Source: Ewingella sp. CoE-038-23
GTDB lineage: Bacteria > Pseudomonadota > Gammaproteobacteria > Enterobacterales > Enterobacteriaceae
Reading direction: 5' to 3'
Assembly (NCBI RefSeq): GCF_040419245.1
Contig: NZ_JAZHOH010000001.1
Location: 3,100,001-3,164,000, forward strand
Length of the DNA: 64,000 nucleotides
Numbering within the stretch: the stretch's first letter is position 1; every line of letters begins with the position of its first letter. The notes below the pieces were generated by a model. It did not search any database, had not been told where the DNA came from, and saw only the letters and a list, made by a program, of their open reading frames with translations. Positions 51,712-61,681 of this stretch are shown in pieces. A program made the position numbers and the translations under genes.

Positions 51712-52677
51712 ATGAGCAAGATCTATGAAGACAATTCATTAACAATCGGCCACACGCCGCTGGTTCGCCTGAACCGTATTGGCAATGGGCGTATTCTGGC
51801 TAAGGTCGAGTCACGTAACCCGAGCTTCAGCGTCAAATGTCGTATCGGCGCGAACATGATTTGGGATGCTGAAAAACGCGGCATTCTGAACAAAGATATC
51901 GAGCTGGTAGAACCCACCAGCGGCAACACCGGCATCGCGCTGGCTTACGTTGCGGCTGCTCGTGGCTATAAATTAACCCTGACCATGCCTGAAACCATGA
52001 GCGTTGAGCGCCGTAAGCTGCTTAAGGCGCTGGGGGCCAATCTGGTGCTGACCGAAGGCGCTAAGGGTATGAAAGGTGCGATTGCTAAAGCTGAAGAGAT
52101 TCAGGCCAGCGATCCAAACCGCTACTTGATTCTGCAGCAGTTCAGCAACCCGGCTAACCCGGCAATTCACGAACAAACTACCGGCCCTGAGATTTGGGAA
52201 GATACCGACGGCGCGGTTGACGTGTTCATCGCAGGCGTGGGTACCGGCGGTACTATCACCGGCGTAGGTCGCTATCTGAAAGGCAAGAAAAGCAGCGTAA
52301 AACTGATTGCCGTTGAGCCAACCGACTCTCCTGTCATCACTCAGACGCTGAATGGCGAAGAAGTGAAGCCCGGCCCACACAAGATTCAGGGCATTGGCGC
52401 AGGGTTCATTCCGGGCAACCTTGATTTAGACCTAATCGACCGCGTGTCTCTGATCACCAATGACGAATCCATCAGCATGGCGCGTCGTTTGATGGAAGAA
52501 GAAGGTATTCTGGCGGGTATCTCCTCCGGCGCGGCCGTCGCCGCAGCGGTGAAACTTTCTGAAGAGCCAGAGTTCGCCGATAAGACTATCGTCGTCATCC
52601 TGCCATCTTCCGGCGAGCGCTATTTGAGTACCGCATTGTTTGCAGATTTGTTTACGGAAAAAGAATTGCAACAATAA
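51712..52677 (+). CDS. cysK: Cysteine synthase A (O-acetylserine sulfhydrylase A)
   Basis: 321-residue PLP enzyme joining O-acetylserine and sulfide to cysteine. The PLP Lys is in [11 protein letters not shown] (about residue 42). The substrate loop is [16 protein letters not shown] (about 67-82), and [15 protein letters not shown] (about 176-190) binds PLP phosphate. SSGAA near 270 is the other cofactor contact. ATG at 51712 with AAAGGACGGG upstream is preferred to the longer frame at 51643. Expected to be CysB-activated; I did not define the site. Confidence 0.96.
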   Translation: MSKIYEDNSLTIGHTPLVRLNRIGNGRILAKVESRNPSFSVKCRIGANMIWDAEKRGILNKDIELVEPTSGNTGIALAYVAAARGYKLTLTMPETMSVERRKLLKALGANLVLTEGAKGMKGAIAKAEEIQASDPNRYLILQQFSNPANPAIHEQTTGPEIWEDTDGAVDVFIAGVGTGGTITGVGRYLKGKKSSVKLIAVEPTDSPVITQTLNGEEVKPGPHKIQGIGAGFIPGNLDLDLIDRVSLITNDESISMARRLMEEEGILAGISSGAAVAAAVKLSEEPEFADKTIVVILPSSGERYLSTALFADLFTEKELQQ

Positions 52678-52699
52678 TGCCACATTATTTAAATCGATT

Positions 52700-52728
52700 A
52701 AAAAAGCACCCAAATGGGTGCTTTTTTG
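52700..52728 (+). terminator. cysK terminator
   Basis: AAAAAGCACCC-AAAT-GGGTGCTTTTTT stem-loop with T-run. Confidence 0.92.
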
Positions 52729-53079
52729 TGGCCTACATCAAAGTTTATAGCAGTCTATGATTGATTTTATCGGCAAGGTTTAGTATTTAACCCTTCAATT
52801 ATTTCGATGCGCGAAATTAATCAGCTTCCTGAATGTCTGCTGCTGAATCGATTTACTGATTTGTTACAAGATGGTGAAACACGGCATAATGGGAAGTTGC
52901 TAGGAATTGGGAAGCGCCCGACATTCTTTTTGTCACAATGTGCTTATTTTCGCCTTTTCCTGTTGCATCACACCTTGCCCCTGAACCATAGTCAGGCGCG
53001 AATCTTATCAGGCTAAAGTCGGCCTATTGAGCTAGACTTTAGCTCCACAACATTACTTTAATAAGTTGGGGAAACAACA
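52729..53079 (+). promoter_or_regulatory. ptsH regulatory region
   Basis: 351 bp of control DNA before ptsH. ATTTCG-ATGCG-CGAAAT at 52801-52817 within an AT-rich palindrome resembles the Mlc operator of the enteric pts promoter. TTTGTTACAAGATGGTGAAACA (52858-52879) is a possible CRP site. A hairpin GCTAAAGTC (53012-53020) / GACTTTAGC (53035-53043) lies in the leader. No protein-coding gene is supported here. Confidence 0.6.
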
Positions 53080-53337
53080 ATGTTCCAGCAAGAAGTTACT
53101 ATTACCGCACCTAACGGTCTGCACACCCGCCCTGCCGCACAGTTCGTGAAAGAAGCTAAAGGTTTTACTGCTGACATCACCGTGACTTCTAACGGTAAAA
53201 GCGCTAGCGCAAAGAGCCTTTTCAAACTGCAAACTCTGGGTCTGACTCAGGGCACAGTGGTAACCCTCTCTGCAGAAGGTGAAGACGAGCAGAAAGCCGT
53301 TGAACACTTGGTAAAACTGATGGCAGAGCTCGAGTAA
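53080..53337 (+). CDS. ptsH: PTS phosphocarrier protein HPr
   Basis: 85-residue HPr, which carries phosphate from enzyme I to the sugar-specific EIIA proteins. The active-site His15 is in [11 protein letters not shown], and Ser46 is in [13 protein letters not shown]. Same length as E. coli HPr (85). First gene of ptsH-ptsI-crr, with the ribosome site GGGG before ATG. It also feeds signals to metabolism through its phosphorylation state. Confidence 0.98.
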   Translation: MFQQEVTITAPNGLHTRPAAQFVKEAKGFTADITVTSNGKSASAKSLFKLQTLGLTQGTVVTLSAEGEDEQKAVEHLVKLMAELE

Positions 53338-53384
53338 CAAGCCCGGTCTTAATAGTTTAAACCAGTCAAGAGAAAGGTAGGGTT

Positions 53385-55112
53385 ATGATTTCAGGCATTT
53401 TAGTATCTCCCGGTATCGCTTTCGGCAAAGCGCTTCTGTTGAAAGAAGATGAGATTGTCATCAACCGGAAAAAAATCTCTCCTGAAGAAGTTGATCAGGA
53501 AGTAAAACGTTTCCTGTCAGGCCGTGCTAAAGCTTCAGCACAGTTAGAGACGATCAAGACCAAAGCAGGCGAGACCTTCGGTGAAGAGAAAGAAGCCATC
53601 TTCGAAGGCCACATTATGTTGTTGGAAGACGAAGAGCTTGAGCAGGAAATCATAGCCCTTATCAAAGATGAGCACGCTTCCGCTGACGCCGCTGCCTTTT
53701 CTGTTATTGAAGGGCAAGCCAAGGCTTTGGAAGAGCTGGATGATGAATACCTGAAAGAGCGCGCGGCTGACGTGCGTGACATCGGTAAACGCCTTCTGCG
53801 CAACATTTTGGGACTGGCGATTGTCGATCTGAGCTCCATTCAGGATGAAGTTATTCTGGTCGCGACCGATCTGACGCCATCAGAGACTGCACAGCTGAAC
53901 CTGAACAAGGTGCTGGGCTTCATCACTGATCTGGGCGGCCGTACTTCCCACACCTCCATCATGGCGCGTTCTCTGGAATTACCGGCAATCGTCGGCACCA
54001 GCGATGTGACCAAGCAGGTGAAAAATGATGACTATCTGATCCTTGATGCCGTAAACAATAAAATCTACGTCAACCCGACGGCAGATATTATTGACGAGCT
54101 GAAAGCCGTTCAGAACCAGTACATCTCAGAAAAAGACGAACTGACCAAGCTGAAAGACTTGCCGGCAATTACGCTGGACGGTCATCAGGTGGAAGTTTGT
54201 GCCAATATCGGTACCGTGCGCGACGTCGCCGGTGCAGAGCGCAATGGCGCTGAAGGTGTTGGCCTGTATCGTACCGAATTCCTGTTCATGGACCGTGAAA
54301 GCCTGCCTACCGAAGAAGAGCAATTCCAGGCATATAAAGCAGTTGCTGAAGCGATGGGCTCACAGGCAGTTATCGTGCGTACCATGGACATTGGCGGTGA
54401 CAAAGACCTGCCATACATGAACTTGCCGAAAGAAGAGAACCCATTCCTGGGCTGGCGCGCAATCCGCATCTGTTTGGACCGTAAAGAAATTCTTCACGAC
54501 CAGCTGCGTGCCATTCTGCGTGCTTCCGCGTTCGGTAAACTGCGTATCATGTTCCCAATGATCATTTCCGTTGAGGAAGTGCGTGAACTGAAAGCAGAGC
54601 TGGACTTGCTGAAAGCGCAACTGCGCGAAGAAGGCAAAGCCTTTGATGAAAGCATTGAAGTTGGCGTGATGGTGGAAACACCAGCGGCGGCAGTGATTGC
54701 TCATCATCTGGCAAAAGAAGTCGATTTCTTCAGTATTGGTACTAACGATCTTACCCAGTATACTCTGGCAGTAGATCGCGGTAATGAGCTGATTTCTCAT
54801 CTTTACAACCCAATGTCACCTTCTGTACTGGCTTTAATTAAGCAAGTCATTGACGCATCTCATGCTGCTGGCAAATGGACAGGCATGTGTGGCGAGCTAG
54901 CAGGTGACGAACGTGCTACACTTCTTCTATTGGGCATGGGTTTAGATGAGTTCAGCATGAGTGCTATCTCTATCCCGCGCATCAAGAAAATTATTCGTAA
55001 TACGAACTTCGAAGATGTGAAAGCGCTGGCAGACCAGGCCCTGGCCCAACCTACGGCGCAAGAGTTAATGAACCTGGTTAACAAGTTCATTGAAGAAAAA
55101 ACACTCTGCTAA
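53385..55112 (+). CDS. ptsI: PTS enzyme I
   Basis: 575-residue PEP-protein phosphotransferase, first enzyme of the PTS. The N-terminal HPr-binding domain contains the phosphorylated His in [22 protein letters not shown] (about residues 185-206, His190). The C-terminal PEP-binding TIM barrel has [12 protein letters not shown] (about 293-304), [10 protein letters not shown] (about 331-340) and the Cys-containing [12 protein letters not shown] (about 496-507). Length as in E. coli (575). Confidence 0.98.
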   Translation: MISGILVSPGIAFGKALLLKEDEIVINRKKISPEEVDQEVKRFLSGRAKASAQLETIKTKAGETFGEEKEAIFEGHIMLLEDEELEQEIIALIKDEHASADAAAFSVIEGQAKALEELDDEYLKERAADVRDIGKRLLRNILGLAIVDLSSIQDEVILVATDLTPSETAQLNLNKVLGFITDLGGRTSHTSIMARSLELPAIVGTSDVTKQVKNDDYLILDAVNNKIYVNPTADIIDELKAVQNQYISEKDELTKLKDLPAITLDGHQVEVCANIGTVRDVAGAERNGAEGVGLYRTEFLFMDRESLPTEEEQFQAYKAVAEAMGSQAVIVRTMDIGGDKDLPYMNLPKEENPFLGWRAIRICLDRKEILHDQLRAILRASAFGKLRIMFPMIISVEEVRELKAELDLLKAQLREEGKAFDESIEVGVMVETPAAAVIAHHLAKEVDFFSIGTNDLTQYTLAVDRGNELISHLYNPMSPSVLALIKQVIDASHAAGKWTGMCGELAGDERATLLLLGMGLDEFSMSAISIPRIKKIIRNTNFEDVKALADQALAQPTAQELMNLVNKFIEEKTLC

Positions 55113-55159
55113 TTGCGCGATGCTGGAAAGCTGCCCAAATTAATGCTTAGGAGAAGATC

Positions 55160-55669
55160 ATGGGTTTGTTCGATAAACTGAAATCACTAGTTTCTGATGA
55201 TAAAAAAGAAGTTGGCACTATTGAAATCGTAGCGCCGATCTCTGGTGAAATTGTCAACATTGAAGATGTGCCAGACGTTGTTTTCGCTGAGAAAATCGTC
55301 GGCGACGGTATTGCCATCAAACCAGCTGGCAACAAAATGGTTGCACCGGTTGACGGTACTATCGGTAAAATCTTCGAAACTAACCATGCTTTCTCTATCG
55401 AATCCGACAGCGGCATTGAGCTGTTTGTCCACTTCGGTATTGATACCGTTGAACTGAAAGGCGAAGGCTTCAAACGCATCGCTGAAGAAGGTCAACGCGT
55501 TAAGAAAGGTGATTTGATTATCGAGTTTGATCTGCCTCTGCTGGAAGAGAAAGCCAAGTCTACCCTGACTCCGGTTGTTATCTCTAACATGGATGAGATC
55601 AAAGAGCTGATTAAACTGACTGGTACTGTGACCGTTGGCGAAACGCCAATCATCCGTATCAAAAAGTAA
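55160..55669 (+). CDS. crr: PTS glucose-specific EIIA component
   Basis: 169-residue EIIA-Glc. It passes phosphate to glucose EIIBC and, unphosphorylated, inhibits non-PTS permeases; phosphorylated, it activates adenylate cyclase. His76 lies in [13 protein letters not shown] and His91 in [15 protein letters not shown]. Length identical to E. coli (169). Third gene of the pts operon; followed by its terminator. Confidence 0.98.
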   Translation: MGLFDKLKSLVSDDKKEVGTIEIVAPISGEIVNIEDVPDVVFAEKIVGDGIAIKPAGNKMVAPVDGTIGKIFETNHAFSIESDSGIELFVHFGIDTVELKGEGFKRIAEEGQRVKKGDLIIEFDLPLLEEKAKSTLTPVVISNMDEIKELIKLTGTVTVGETPIIRIKK

Positions 55670-55686
55670 GTCTCTCAATGATGTGA

Positions 55687-55714
55687 AAAGGCGCTTAATC
55701 TAAGCGCCTTTTTT
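55687..55714 (+). terminator. pts operon terminator
   Basis: AAGGCGCTTA-ATC-TAAGCGCCTT followed by TTTTTA; may also serve the convergent sensor-kinase gene. Confidence 0.9.
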
Positions 55715-55764
55715 ATTGCCTGGTATTCTTGAAAACGTGCTGATTGGCTAGATTGCCTGCCGGT

Positions 55765-57114
55765 TTAAATCTTCCAGTGCGGCACTTGCAGGCTGATGAT
55801 CAGGCCGTGCGGCGTGGCGTTGCGCGCCTCGACTTTGCCATCGTGCGCCACCATCACTTTGCGCGTAATAGCTAAGCCAAGCCCGTAGCCTTTGCCCGAT
55901 AGCGGCGACATCACACGGACAAAGGGGTCGAAGATGCTAGAGAGCTTGTCTTCCTCGACGCCCGGCCCCTGATCTTCCACTTCAATCGTCAACCAACCTT
56001 CCGACTGAATCAGCGACACCACCACTTTTTGCTCGCGGGCGGAGAAACGCAGCGCGTTGCGCACCACGTTATCAATTGCCCGTCGCATCAGCTCGGCATT
56101 GCCCTTCACCGTGTAGTCATTCTGATCAGGAGTGTCTGGCCTCAGCTCAATCTCTACGCCGGGAAGCTGTGCTTCGTAGCGCGCATCGTTGACCACCGCC
56201 TCCACCAGCCCATACAGATCAAAATACTCTTCGTGCGGCATCTGGTCGTTTTCAGTTCGTGAGAGCGCCAGCAGTTCGCCAATCATCTTATCCAGCCGCC
56301 CCGCCTCATGTTCGATACGCTGTAATGAGGTTTCGACGTTAAGGGGGTTCTGCCGCGCCAGGCCAATCGCTAGCTGTAATCGGGCCAAGGGTGAGCGTAG
56401 TTCATGGGAAACGTCGTGGAGCAGCTCCTCGCGCGCTTTAACCAGCACCTGTAGGCGTTCGGCCATGGAGTCGAAGTCCCGCGCCACGTCGGACAGCTCG
56501 TCGTGGCGTTTGCCCATTTTGGCAAACAGGCGCACCGACAGGTCCCCCTGAGCCACGCGGCCAAAGGCCTGACGCATTTGCAGCATTGGCCGAGTTAGGT
56601 TCCACGCCAGCACCGCGCTGAACAGCAGGCCGCCGAGGCCGCCTATCCATAGCAGCGGCGTCGGGATGTGTAGCATATGCTCGCGATGCTTCGGCCGGTA
56701 TTCGCTCATCAGCCCTTCAACGTTATAACGCAGCCGATAGCCCTGCCCTTTCGGCCCCTGCACGAACTCGACAATCTCTTTCGGCGCGTTACCCGGCGCC
56801 AGCGACTGCAGCGTTTCGCCTTCGGCGGGCACCATCGAGGGGGTGACGGAGAAGAACTGGCGGTCATCATCCGGCCAGTCGGCCATCATGGCGTCGAGGG
56901 CGGGCATGCCGCCTGAGCGCAATGTGGAGACGGCTGAGGTGATTTGCAGCTTCACAAACCGTCGCGCGATGCCGCTTTCCGGCGGCTCGTGGTGGTTATA
57001 GAAAGCAAAAGTCACCCAGAGAACCTGAGTGATGGCGATGAAGGTGAACCAAAATCCAAACAGGATTTTCCAAAATAGCCTTCCGCGAAGGCGTTTACCT
57101 GATGCGATAGCCAA
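55765..57114 (-). CDS. Sensor histidine kinase, CpxA-like
   Basis: 449-residue inner-membrane kinase. TM1 about residues 14-38, a periplasmic domain of about 110 residues, TM2 about 153-172, HAMP (about 173-225). Phospho-acceptor His is in LLHDVSHELRSPLARLQ (about 235-251). Catalytic boxes are DNVVRNALRF (N, about 344-353), VEDQGPGV (G1), and GKGYGLGLAI (G2). It overlaps the response regulator by 20 bp. The stimulus is unknown; the short periplasmic part resembles CpxA in layout but it is a paralogue, not cpxA by position. Confidence 0.88.
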   Translation of the reverse strand: MAIASGKRLRGRLFWKILFGFWFTFIAITQVLWVTFAFYNHHEPPESGIARRFVKLQITSAVSTLRSGGMPALDAMMADWPDDDRQFFSVTPSMVPAEGETLQSLAPGNAPKEIVEFVQGPKGQGYRLRYNVEGLMSEYRPKHREHMLHIPTPLLWIGGLGGLLFSAVLAWNLTRPMLQMRQAFGRVAQGDLSVRLFAKMGKRHDELSDVARDFDSMAERLQVLVKAREELLHDVSHELRSPLARLQLAIGLARQNPLNVETSLQRIEHEAGRLDKMIGELLALSRTENDQMPHEEYFDLYGLVEAVVNDARYEAQLPGVEIELRPDTPDQNDYTVKGNAELMRRAIDNVVRNALRFSAREQKVVVSLIQSEGWLTIEVEDQGPGVEEDKLSSIFDPFVRVMSPLSGKGYGLGLAITRKVMVAHDGKVEARNATPHGLIISLQVPHWKI

Positions 57115-57778
57115 TACTTCTTACCGTCTCAATAGTCAGGATATCACCGCCAGCAAGGGACGCCAGTTTCTGGCGAATGTTGCTGATATGCACATCAATG
57201 CTGCGGTCGTAGGCCTCGCGCGGACGCCCCAAGCCTTTCTCGGACAGCTCATCCTTGGACACCACGCGCTCTGGCGCGCGCAGCAACAGCTCCAGCAGAT
57301 TGAATTCAGAGGCGGTCAAGTCAAACAGCGCACCACGCCACTGGCTGCTGCGCGTCGCGGGATTCAATGTCAGGTCACCATAATGGATGACGGACGAGTC
57401 AGAAGGGGCTTCCTGCTGCTCTTCAACACGACGCAGCACGGCACGCAGGCGCGCCACCAGCTCGCGCGGATAGCAGGGCTTCGGCATATAGTCGTCAGCG
57501 CCCATCTCCAGCCCGATAACGCGATCGATGTTGTCGCCTTTGGCGGTCAGCATGATGATCGGCAGACGGCTGTTTTTACGCACTTGGCGCAGCACGTCGA
57601 TGCCGCTCATATCAGGCAGCATAATATCGAGGATCATCGCGGAATAATCGCCGGACATCGCGCCGTCAATGCCCGCCTTGCCGGTCAGCACCAGCGATGC
57701 GTTGAAACCTTCAGCAATCAAATATTCGCTGAGCATGGTACCCAGTTCGAGATCGTCATCGACCAATAAAATTTTCAT
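57095..57778 (-). CDS. Response regulator, CpxR/OmpR-like
   Basis: 227-residue regulator. The receiver domain has acidic VDDD at the start, phospho-Asp in AMILDIMLPDMSG (about residue 51), Thr in IIMLTAKGD and Lys in DDYMPKP (about 102). The C-terminal OmpR-type winged helix has FDLTASEFNLLELLLRAPERVVSKDELSEKGLGR and DRSIDVHISNIRQKLA. The sequence is closest in look to CpxR (LGLEMGADDYMPKP, SIDVHISNIRQKL). The third of three tandem ATG codons best fits the AGGTGG ribosome site; starts up to 57790 are possible. Only the operon partner kinase is nearby. Confidence 0.88.
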   Translation of the reverse strand: MKILLVDDDLELGTMLSEYLIAEGFNASLVLTGKAGIDGAMSGDYSAMILDIMLPDMSGIDVLRQVRKNSRLPIIMLTAKGDNIDRVIGLEMGADDYMPKPCYPRELVARLRAVLRRVEEQQEAPSDSSVIHYGDLTLNPATRSSQWRGALFDLTASEFNLLELLLRAPERVVSKDELSEKGLGRPREAYDRSIDVHISNIRQKLASLAGGDILTIETVRSIGYRIR

Positions 57779-57878
57779 CATCATTTCCACCTAACTGAGT
57801 TCTGGTTATTTTTATCCCTAACCCGACCACGCGCAGCCGCTTTTACTCTAATTTTACACTTGTAAGTCAAATTTGGGC

Positions 57879-58763
57879 TTAGAGATCGAACACCCCGGTC
57901 GAAAGATAGCGATCGCCACGGTCGCAAATGATCGCCACCACCAGGCTGCCGGGGTTGGCACGAGCAACGCGCAGAGCGCCAGCTACCGCGCCGCCGGAGC
58001 TAACGCCGCAGAAAATCCCCTCTTGGCGAGCCAGCTCGCGCATGGTGTCTTCAGCCTCTTGCTGCGCCATGTCGATGGTTTCATCCACCAGTTCTGCCTT
58101 GAAGATACCCGGCATATAAGCCTGCGGCCAGCGGCGAATGCCCGGAATGCTGCTGCCCTCTTCGGGCTGCAAACCAATGATTTTCACCTCACTGCTCTGA
58201 GTGCGCAGGAAGCGGCTGACGCCGGTAATGGTGCCGGTGGTGCCCATACTGGAAACAAAATGGGTTATGCGTCCCGCCGTTTGCTGCCAAATTTCCGGGC
58301 CGGTGGTCGTGAAATGTGCCAGCGGATTATCAGCATTATTAAACTGATCCAGCACCTTGCTCTGCCCCTGTCTCTGCATCTCCAACGCCAAGTCTCGCGC
58401 GCCTTCCATCCCCTGCGCACGGCTAATCAGCAGCAATTCTGCCCCATAGGCGCGCATAGAGGCCTGACGCTCCAGGCTCATATTTTCCGGCATTAATAGC
58501 TTGAGTTTATAACCCTTGAGCGCGGCAATCATCGCCAGGGCGATACCGGTGTTACCACTGGTGGCTTCAATCAGCGTATCGCCAGGGCGGATCTCCCCGC
58601 GCTTTTCAGCCTGCTCGATCATAAAAAGCGCGGCGCGATCTTTAACCGAGCCAGCGGGGTTATTGCCTTCCAGTTTGACCCAAATCTCACTGTCCAGATC
58701 CTGGGTCAGTCGCTGTAATTTCACCAGAGGCGTATTGCCGATGTACTGTTCGAGCGTGCTCAC
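57879..58763 (-). CDS. cysM: Cysteine synthase B (O-acetylserine sulfhydrylase B)
   Basis: 294-residue PLP enzyme making cysteine, able also to use thiosulfate (giving S-sulfocysteine). PLP Lys is in GNNPAGSVKDRAALF (about residue 42), [19 protein letters not shown] (about 68-86) is the substrate loop, and SSMGTTGTITGVSRFL (about 173-188) and CGVSSGGAVAGAL follow. GTG at 58763 matches the start of E. coli CysM (STLEQ) and has AAGG upstream; the ATG at 58799 lacks a ribosome site. It is separated from cysA by a hairpin. Confidence 0.93.
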   Translation of the reverse strand: MSTLEQYIGNTPLVKLQRLTQDLDSEIWVKLEGNNPAGSVKDRAALFMIEQAEKRGEIRPGDTLIEATSGNTGIALAMIAALKGYKLKLLMPENMSLERQASMRAYGAELLLISRAQGMEGARDLALEMQRQGQSKVLDQFNNADNPLAHFTTTGPEIWQQTAGRITHFVSSMGTTGTITGVSRFLRTQSSEVKIIGLQPEEGSSIPGIRRWPQAYMPGIFKAELVDETIDMAQQEAEDTMRELARQEGIFCGVSSGGAVAGALRVARANPGSLVVAIICDRGDRYLSTGVFDL

Positions 58764-58829
58764 TGTGCTTGCCTTATCGCTATGGGTTATAAACACCATG
58801 TAAAAACGAATAAATAAGAATTAGACGAT

Positions 58830-58862
58830 AAAAAGGGCAGCTCGCAGACCGCCCTTTTTTTA
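58830..58862 (-). terminator. Terminator after cysA
   Basis: Minus strand AAAAGGGC...GCCCTTTT with a 12-nt loop and T-run, between cysA and cysM. It would partly uncouple cysM from the cysPTWA transcript. Confidence 0.8.
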
Positions 58863-58891
58863 GAAATTTAACCTGAATTGGCTAAAAAGTA

Positions 58892-59986
58892 TCAGGCACT
58901 TTTCGCCAATGCAACGGGTTGCAGTGCTTCGTCCCCGGCGTACAGGCGGCCATTCAAGCCCCCTACGTAGAACTTGTCGCCGCGCTGCGGGGTAGATTGT
59001 CCTGCAAAATCAGACAGTACCACTGACAGTGGCTCGTCGTGCCAACCTTCGGCATGGACGATTAACTGCCAGAAATGACCTCGCGGGCTGACTTCCAACA
59101 CTTTCACCGGTAGCGGGCAGCGCTGGGTTGGCTGCGCGGTGATTTCCATTTCCCACGGGCGCAGGAATAGATCAACCGCGCCCTGATGCAACGGCGGGTT
59201 TTCCAGCGGCCAGTGATATGGGCCGACGTAGAGCTGGGAGCCGCGAATGTCGCCGCTGATTTTATTCACTTCGCCCATAAACTCCAGCACGAAGCGCGTT
59301 GCCGGGTCACGCCAGATTTCCGGCGGCGTGCCCACTTGTTCGATATTGCCTTGGCTCATCACCACCACGCGATCCGCGACTTCCATTGCCTCTTCCTGGT
59401 CGTGGGTGACAAACACGCTGGTGAATTTCAACTCTTCGTGCAGCTGACGCAGCCAGCGGCGCAGCTCTTTACGTACCTGAGCATCCAGCGCGCCGAAAGG
59501 CTCATCCAACAGCAAGATTTGCGGCTCGACCGCCAGAGCGCGGGCCAGCGCCACGCGCTGCTTCTGCCCGCCGGACAGCTGGGACGGATAGCGATTCGCC
59601 AAGTGGCTTAGCTGCACCATTTCCAGCAGCTGAGTGACTTTCTTTTTAATCGCTTCCGTATTCGGGCGCTCGCGGCGCGGCAGAACGGTCAGGCCAAAGG
59701 CGATGTTATCGAACACCGTCATGTGGCGGAACAGCGCGTAATGTTGGAATACAAAACCGACCTGACGGTCGCGGGCGTGAACCTGACTGACGTCTTTGCC
59801 GTGGAAGCTCAGCTTACCGGCGCTCTGGTTTTCAAGACCGGCGATAATGCGCAGCAGCGTGGTTTTGCCGGAGCCGGACGGCCCGAGCAGCGCCACCATT
59901 TGGCCGGAAGGAATATCGAGCGAGATATCGTTCAGCACCTTGGTGCGGCCGAAGTATTTGTTGATACCGTTAATTTCAATGCTCAT
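58892..59986 (-). CDS. cysA: Sulfate/thiosulfate ABC transporter ATP-binding protein
   Basis: 364-residue ATPase of the sulfate/thiosulfate importer. Walker A GPSGSGKT (about residues 35-42), signature LSGGQKQR (about 132-139), Walker [13 protein letters not shown] (about 155-166) and the switch His in VTHDQEEAM (about 191-199). The C-terminal TOBE-like regulatory domain is about 240-350. The start at 59986 has a GGAGGAT ribosome site and overlaps cysW by 11 bp. Confidence 0.96.
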   Translation of the reverse strand: MSIEINGINKYFGRTKVLNDISLDIPSGQMVALLGPSGSGKTTLLRIIAGLENQSAGKLSFHGKDVSQVHARDRQVGFVFQHYALFRHMTVFDNIAFGLTVLPRRERPNTEAIKKKVTQLLEMVQLSHLANRYPSQLSGGQKQRVALARALAVEPQILLLDEPFGALDAQVRKELRRWLRQLHEELKFTSVFVTHDQEEAMEVADRVVVMSQGNIEQVGTPPEIWRDPATRFVLEFMGEVNKISGDIRGSQLYVGPYHWPLENPPLHQGAVDLFLRPWEMEITAQPTQRCPLPVKVLEVSPRGHFWQLIVHAEGWHDEPLSVVLSDFAGQSTPQRGDKFYVGGLNGRLYAGDEALQPVALAKSA

Positions 59987-60851
59987 TGCTATCCTCCCGC
60001 TCAAGACGGTCGTTGTGACGCTTCAAACGCCATTGCAGGCCGCTTTTCAGAAATAGGGTGACTATCGCCATCAGGGTCAACAGCGCGGCGGCGGTAAACG
60101 CGCCAGCGGTGTTGTAGTCCTGATGCAGTAATTCAACTTGTAATGGCAACGTGTAGGTTTCGCCGCGGATTGAACCGGAAACCACCGACACGGCGCCGAA
60201 CTCACCAATGGCGCGGGCGTTGGTCAACACCACGCCGTACAGCAGCGCCCAGCGAATATTGGGTAAGGTCACGCGGCGGAACATCTGCCAACCCGATGCG
60301 CCGAGCAGCACGGCGGCTTCATCTTCATGGCTGCCCTGACTGAGCATCACCGGCACCAGCTCGCGAATAACAAACGGACAGGTGACGAAAATAGTCACCA
60401 TCACCATGCCCGGCCAGGCGAACATAAATTGCAGATTATGGGCATCCAGCCACGGCCCCAGCGGGCCATTGGTGCCGTAAAACAGCAGATACAGCAGGCC
60501 AGCGACCACCGGCGACACGGCAAAAGGAATGTCGATCAGGGTCAGCAACAGCTGACGCCCTGGGAAATTAAATCGCGCCACCAGCCACGCCAGCAGCGTA
60601 CCGAACACCAGATTCACCGGCACGGTGATCAGCGCCATTAACACCGTCAGCCAGATAGAGTGCAGCATGTCGGAGTCAGACAGGTTCTTCCAAACCGCCG
60701 CAATGCCGTCCGAAAACGCCAGCACGAAAATACTGATCATCGGGATGACCAGCAGCAGCAGGCAAATCAGCATGCCGGTGCCAATCAACAGCCATTTGGT
60801 CCAGTCGATTGGCCGACGCACTTCCCCTGAGTAAGCCGGAATATCAGACAT
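59976..60851 (-). CDS. cysW: Sulfate/thiosulfate ABC transporter permease CysW
   Basis: 291-residue inner-membrane permease with about six membrane segments. The ABC-coupling EAA motif is [46 protein letters not shown] (about residues 175-220). It pairs with CysT and CysA to import sulfate or thiosulfate. It abuts cysT by a TAATG overlap. Confidence 0.96.
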   Translation of the reverse strand: MSDIPAYSGEVRRPIDWTKWLLIGTGMLICLLLLVIPMISIFVLAFSDGIAAVWKNLSDSDMLHSIWLTVLMALITVPVNLVFGTLLAWLVARFNFPGRQLLLTLIDIPFAVSPVVAGLLYLLFYGTNGPLGPWLDAHNLQFMFAWPGMVMVTIFVTCPFVIRELVPVMLSQGSHEDEAAVLLGASGWQMFRRVTLPNIRWALLYGVVLTNARAIGEFGAVSVVSGSIRGETYTLPLQVELLHQDYNTAGAFTAAALLTLMAIVTLFLKSGLQWRLKRHNDRLEREDSNEH

Positions 60852-61681
60852 TAATGACCTCCAAGACGACGGCCATAACGGCTTTGTAAAGTGTTAATCG
60901 CAAACAGCAACAACAGCGACGCCGCCAAAATCACCGAAGCAATCGCGCTGGCCGCCGGGTAGTCAAACTCCTGCAAGCGAATGAAAATCATCAGCGAGGT
61001 CACTTCCGTTTTCCACGCGATGTTACCGGCGATGAAAATCACCGCGCCGAACTCGCCAAGGCTGCGGGTGAATGACAGCGCGGTGCCCGCCATCAGCGAC
61101 GGCATCACCTCTGGCAACACCACGCGGCGGAAGCTCTGCCAGCGCGAAGCACCCAAGGTTTCGGCAGCTTCTTCATACTCCGGCCCTAACTCTTCCAGCA
61201 CCGGCTGCACCGTGCGCACCACAAACGGAATGCTGGTGAAGGCCATGGCGACTGCAATACCCAGCCAGGTGTAGGCCACTTTGATATCAAAATGCGCCAG
61301 CCACTGACCATAAAAGCCGTTGACCGAAAACAGCCCGGCCAGCGTCAGGCCCGCCACCGCCGTCGGCAATGCAAAGGGCAAATCCATTAAGCCGTCGAGC
61401 AAGCTCTTGCCCGGAAACTCATAGCGCGTGAGGATCCACGCCATCAGCATGCCGAAGAAGCAGTTAAAAATACTGGCCACGCCCGCCGACAGCAGAGTGA
61501 CTTTATAAGCCGCAATCACCTGATCATTGGTAATGACCGACCAATACTGCGCCAGCGTCATTTGTGACAACTGCATCACCAATGCGCTCAGCGGCAATAA
61601 CAGCACCAGACACACGAACAGCAAGCTGCTGCCGAGGCTGAGGGTGAATCCGGGAAGTACGCGTTTGCTCGACAACAACAT
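60851..61681 (-). CDS. cysT: Sulfate/thiosulfate ABC transporter permease CysT (CysU)
   Basis: 276-residue inner-membrane permease. The EAA-type coupling loop is YEEAAETLGASRWQSFRRVVLPEVMPSLMAGTALSFTRSLGEFGAVIFIAGNI (about residues 173-225). It has six hydrophobic segments, beginning with TLSLGSSLLFVCLVLLLPLSALVM. It is coupled to cysP upstream and cysW downstream by 1-bp stop/start overlaps. Confidence 0.96.
   Translation of the reverse strand: MLLSSKRVLPGFTLSLGSSLLFVCLVLLLPLSALVMQLSQMTLAQYWSVITNDQVIAAYKVTLLSAGVASIFNCFFGMLMAWILTRYEFPGKSLLDGLMDLPFALPTAVAGLTLAGLFSVNGFYGQWLAHFDIKVAYTWLGIAVAMAFTSIPFVVRTVQPVLEELGPEYEEAAETLGASRWQSFRRVVLPEVMPSLMAGTALSFTRSLGEFGAVIFIAGNIAWKTEVTSLMIFIRLQEFDYPAASAIASVILAASLLLLFAINTLQSRYGRRLGGH

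Noticed and set aside
52807..53016. 69-codon frame in the ptsH regulatory region
   Set aside because: Overlaps the Mlc/CRP-like sites, lacks a ribosome site and resembles no protein.
57029..57769. 246-codon rightward frame antisense to the response regulator
   Set aside because: The response regulator on the minus strand has all receiver and DNA-binding motifs.
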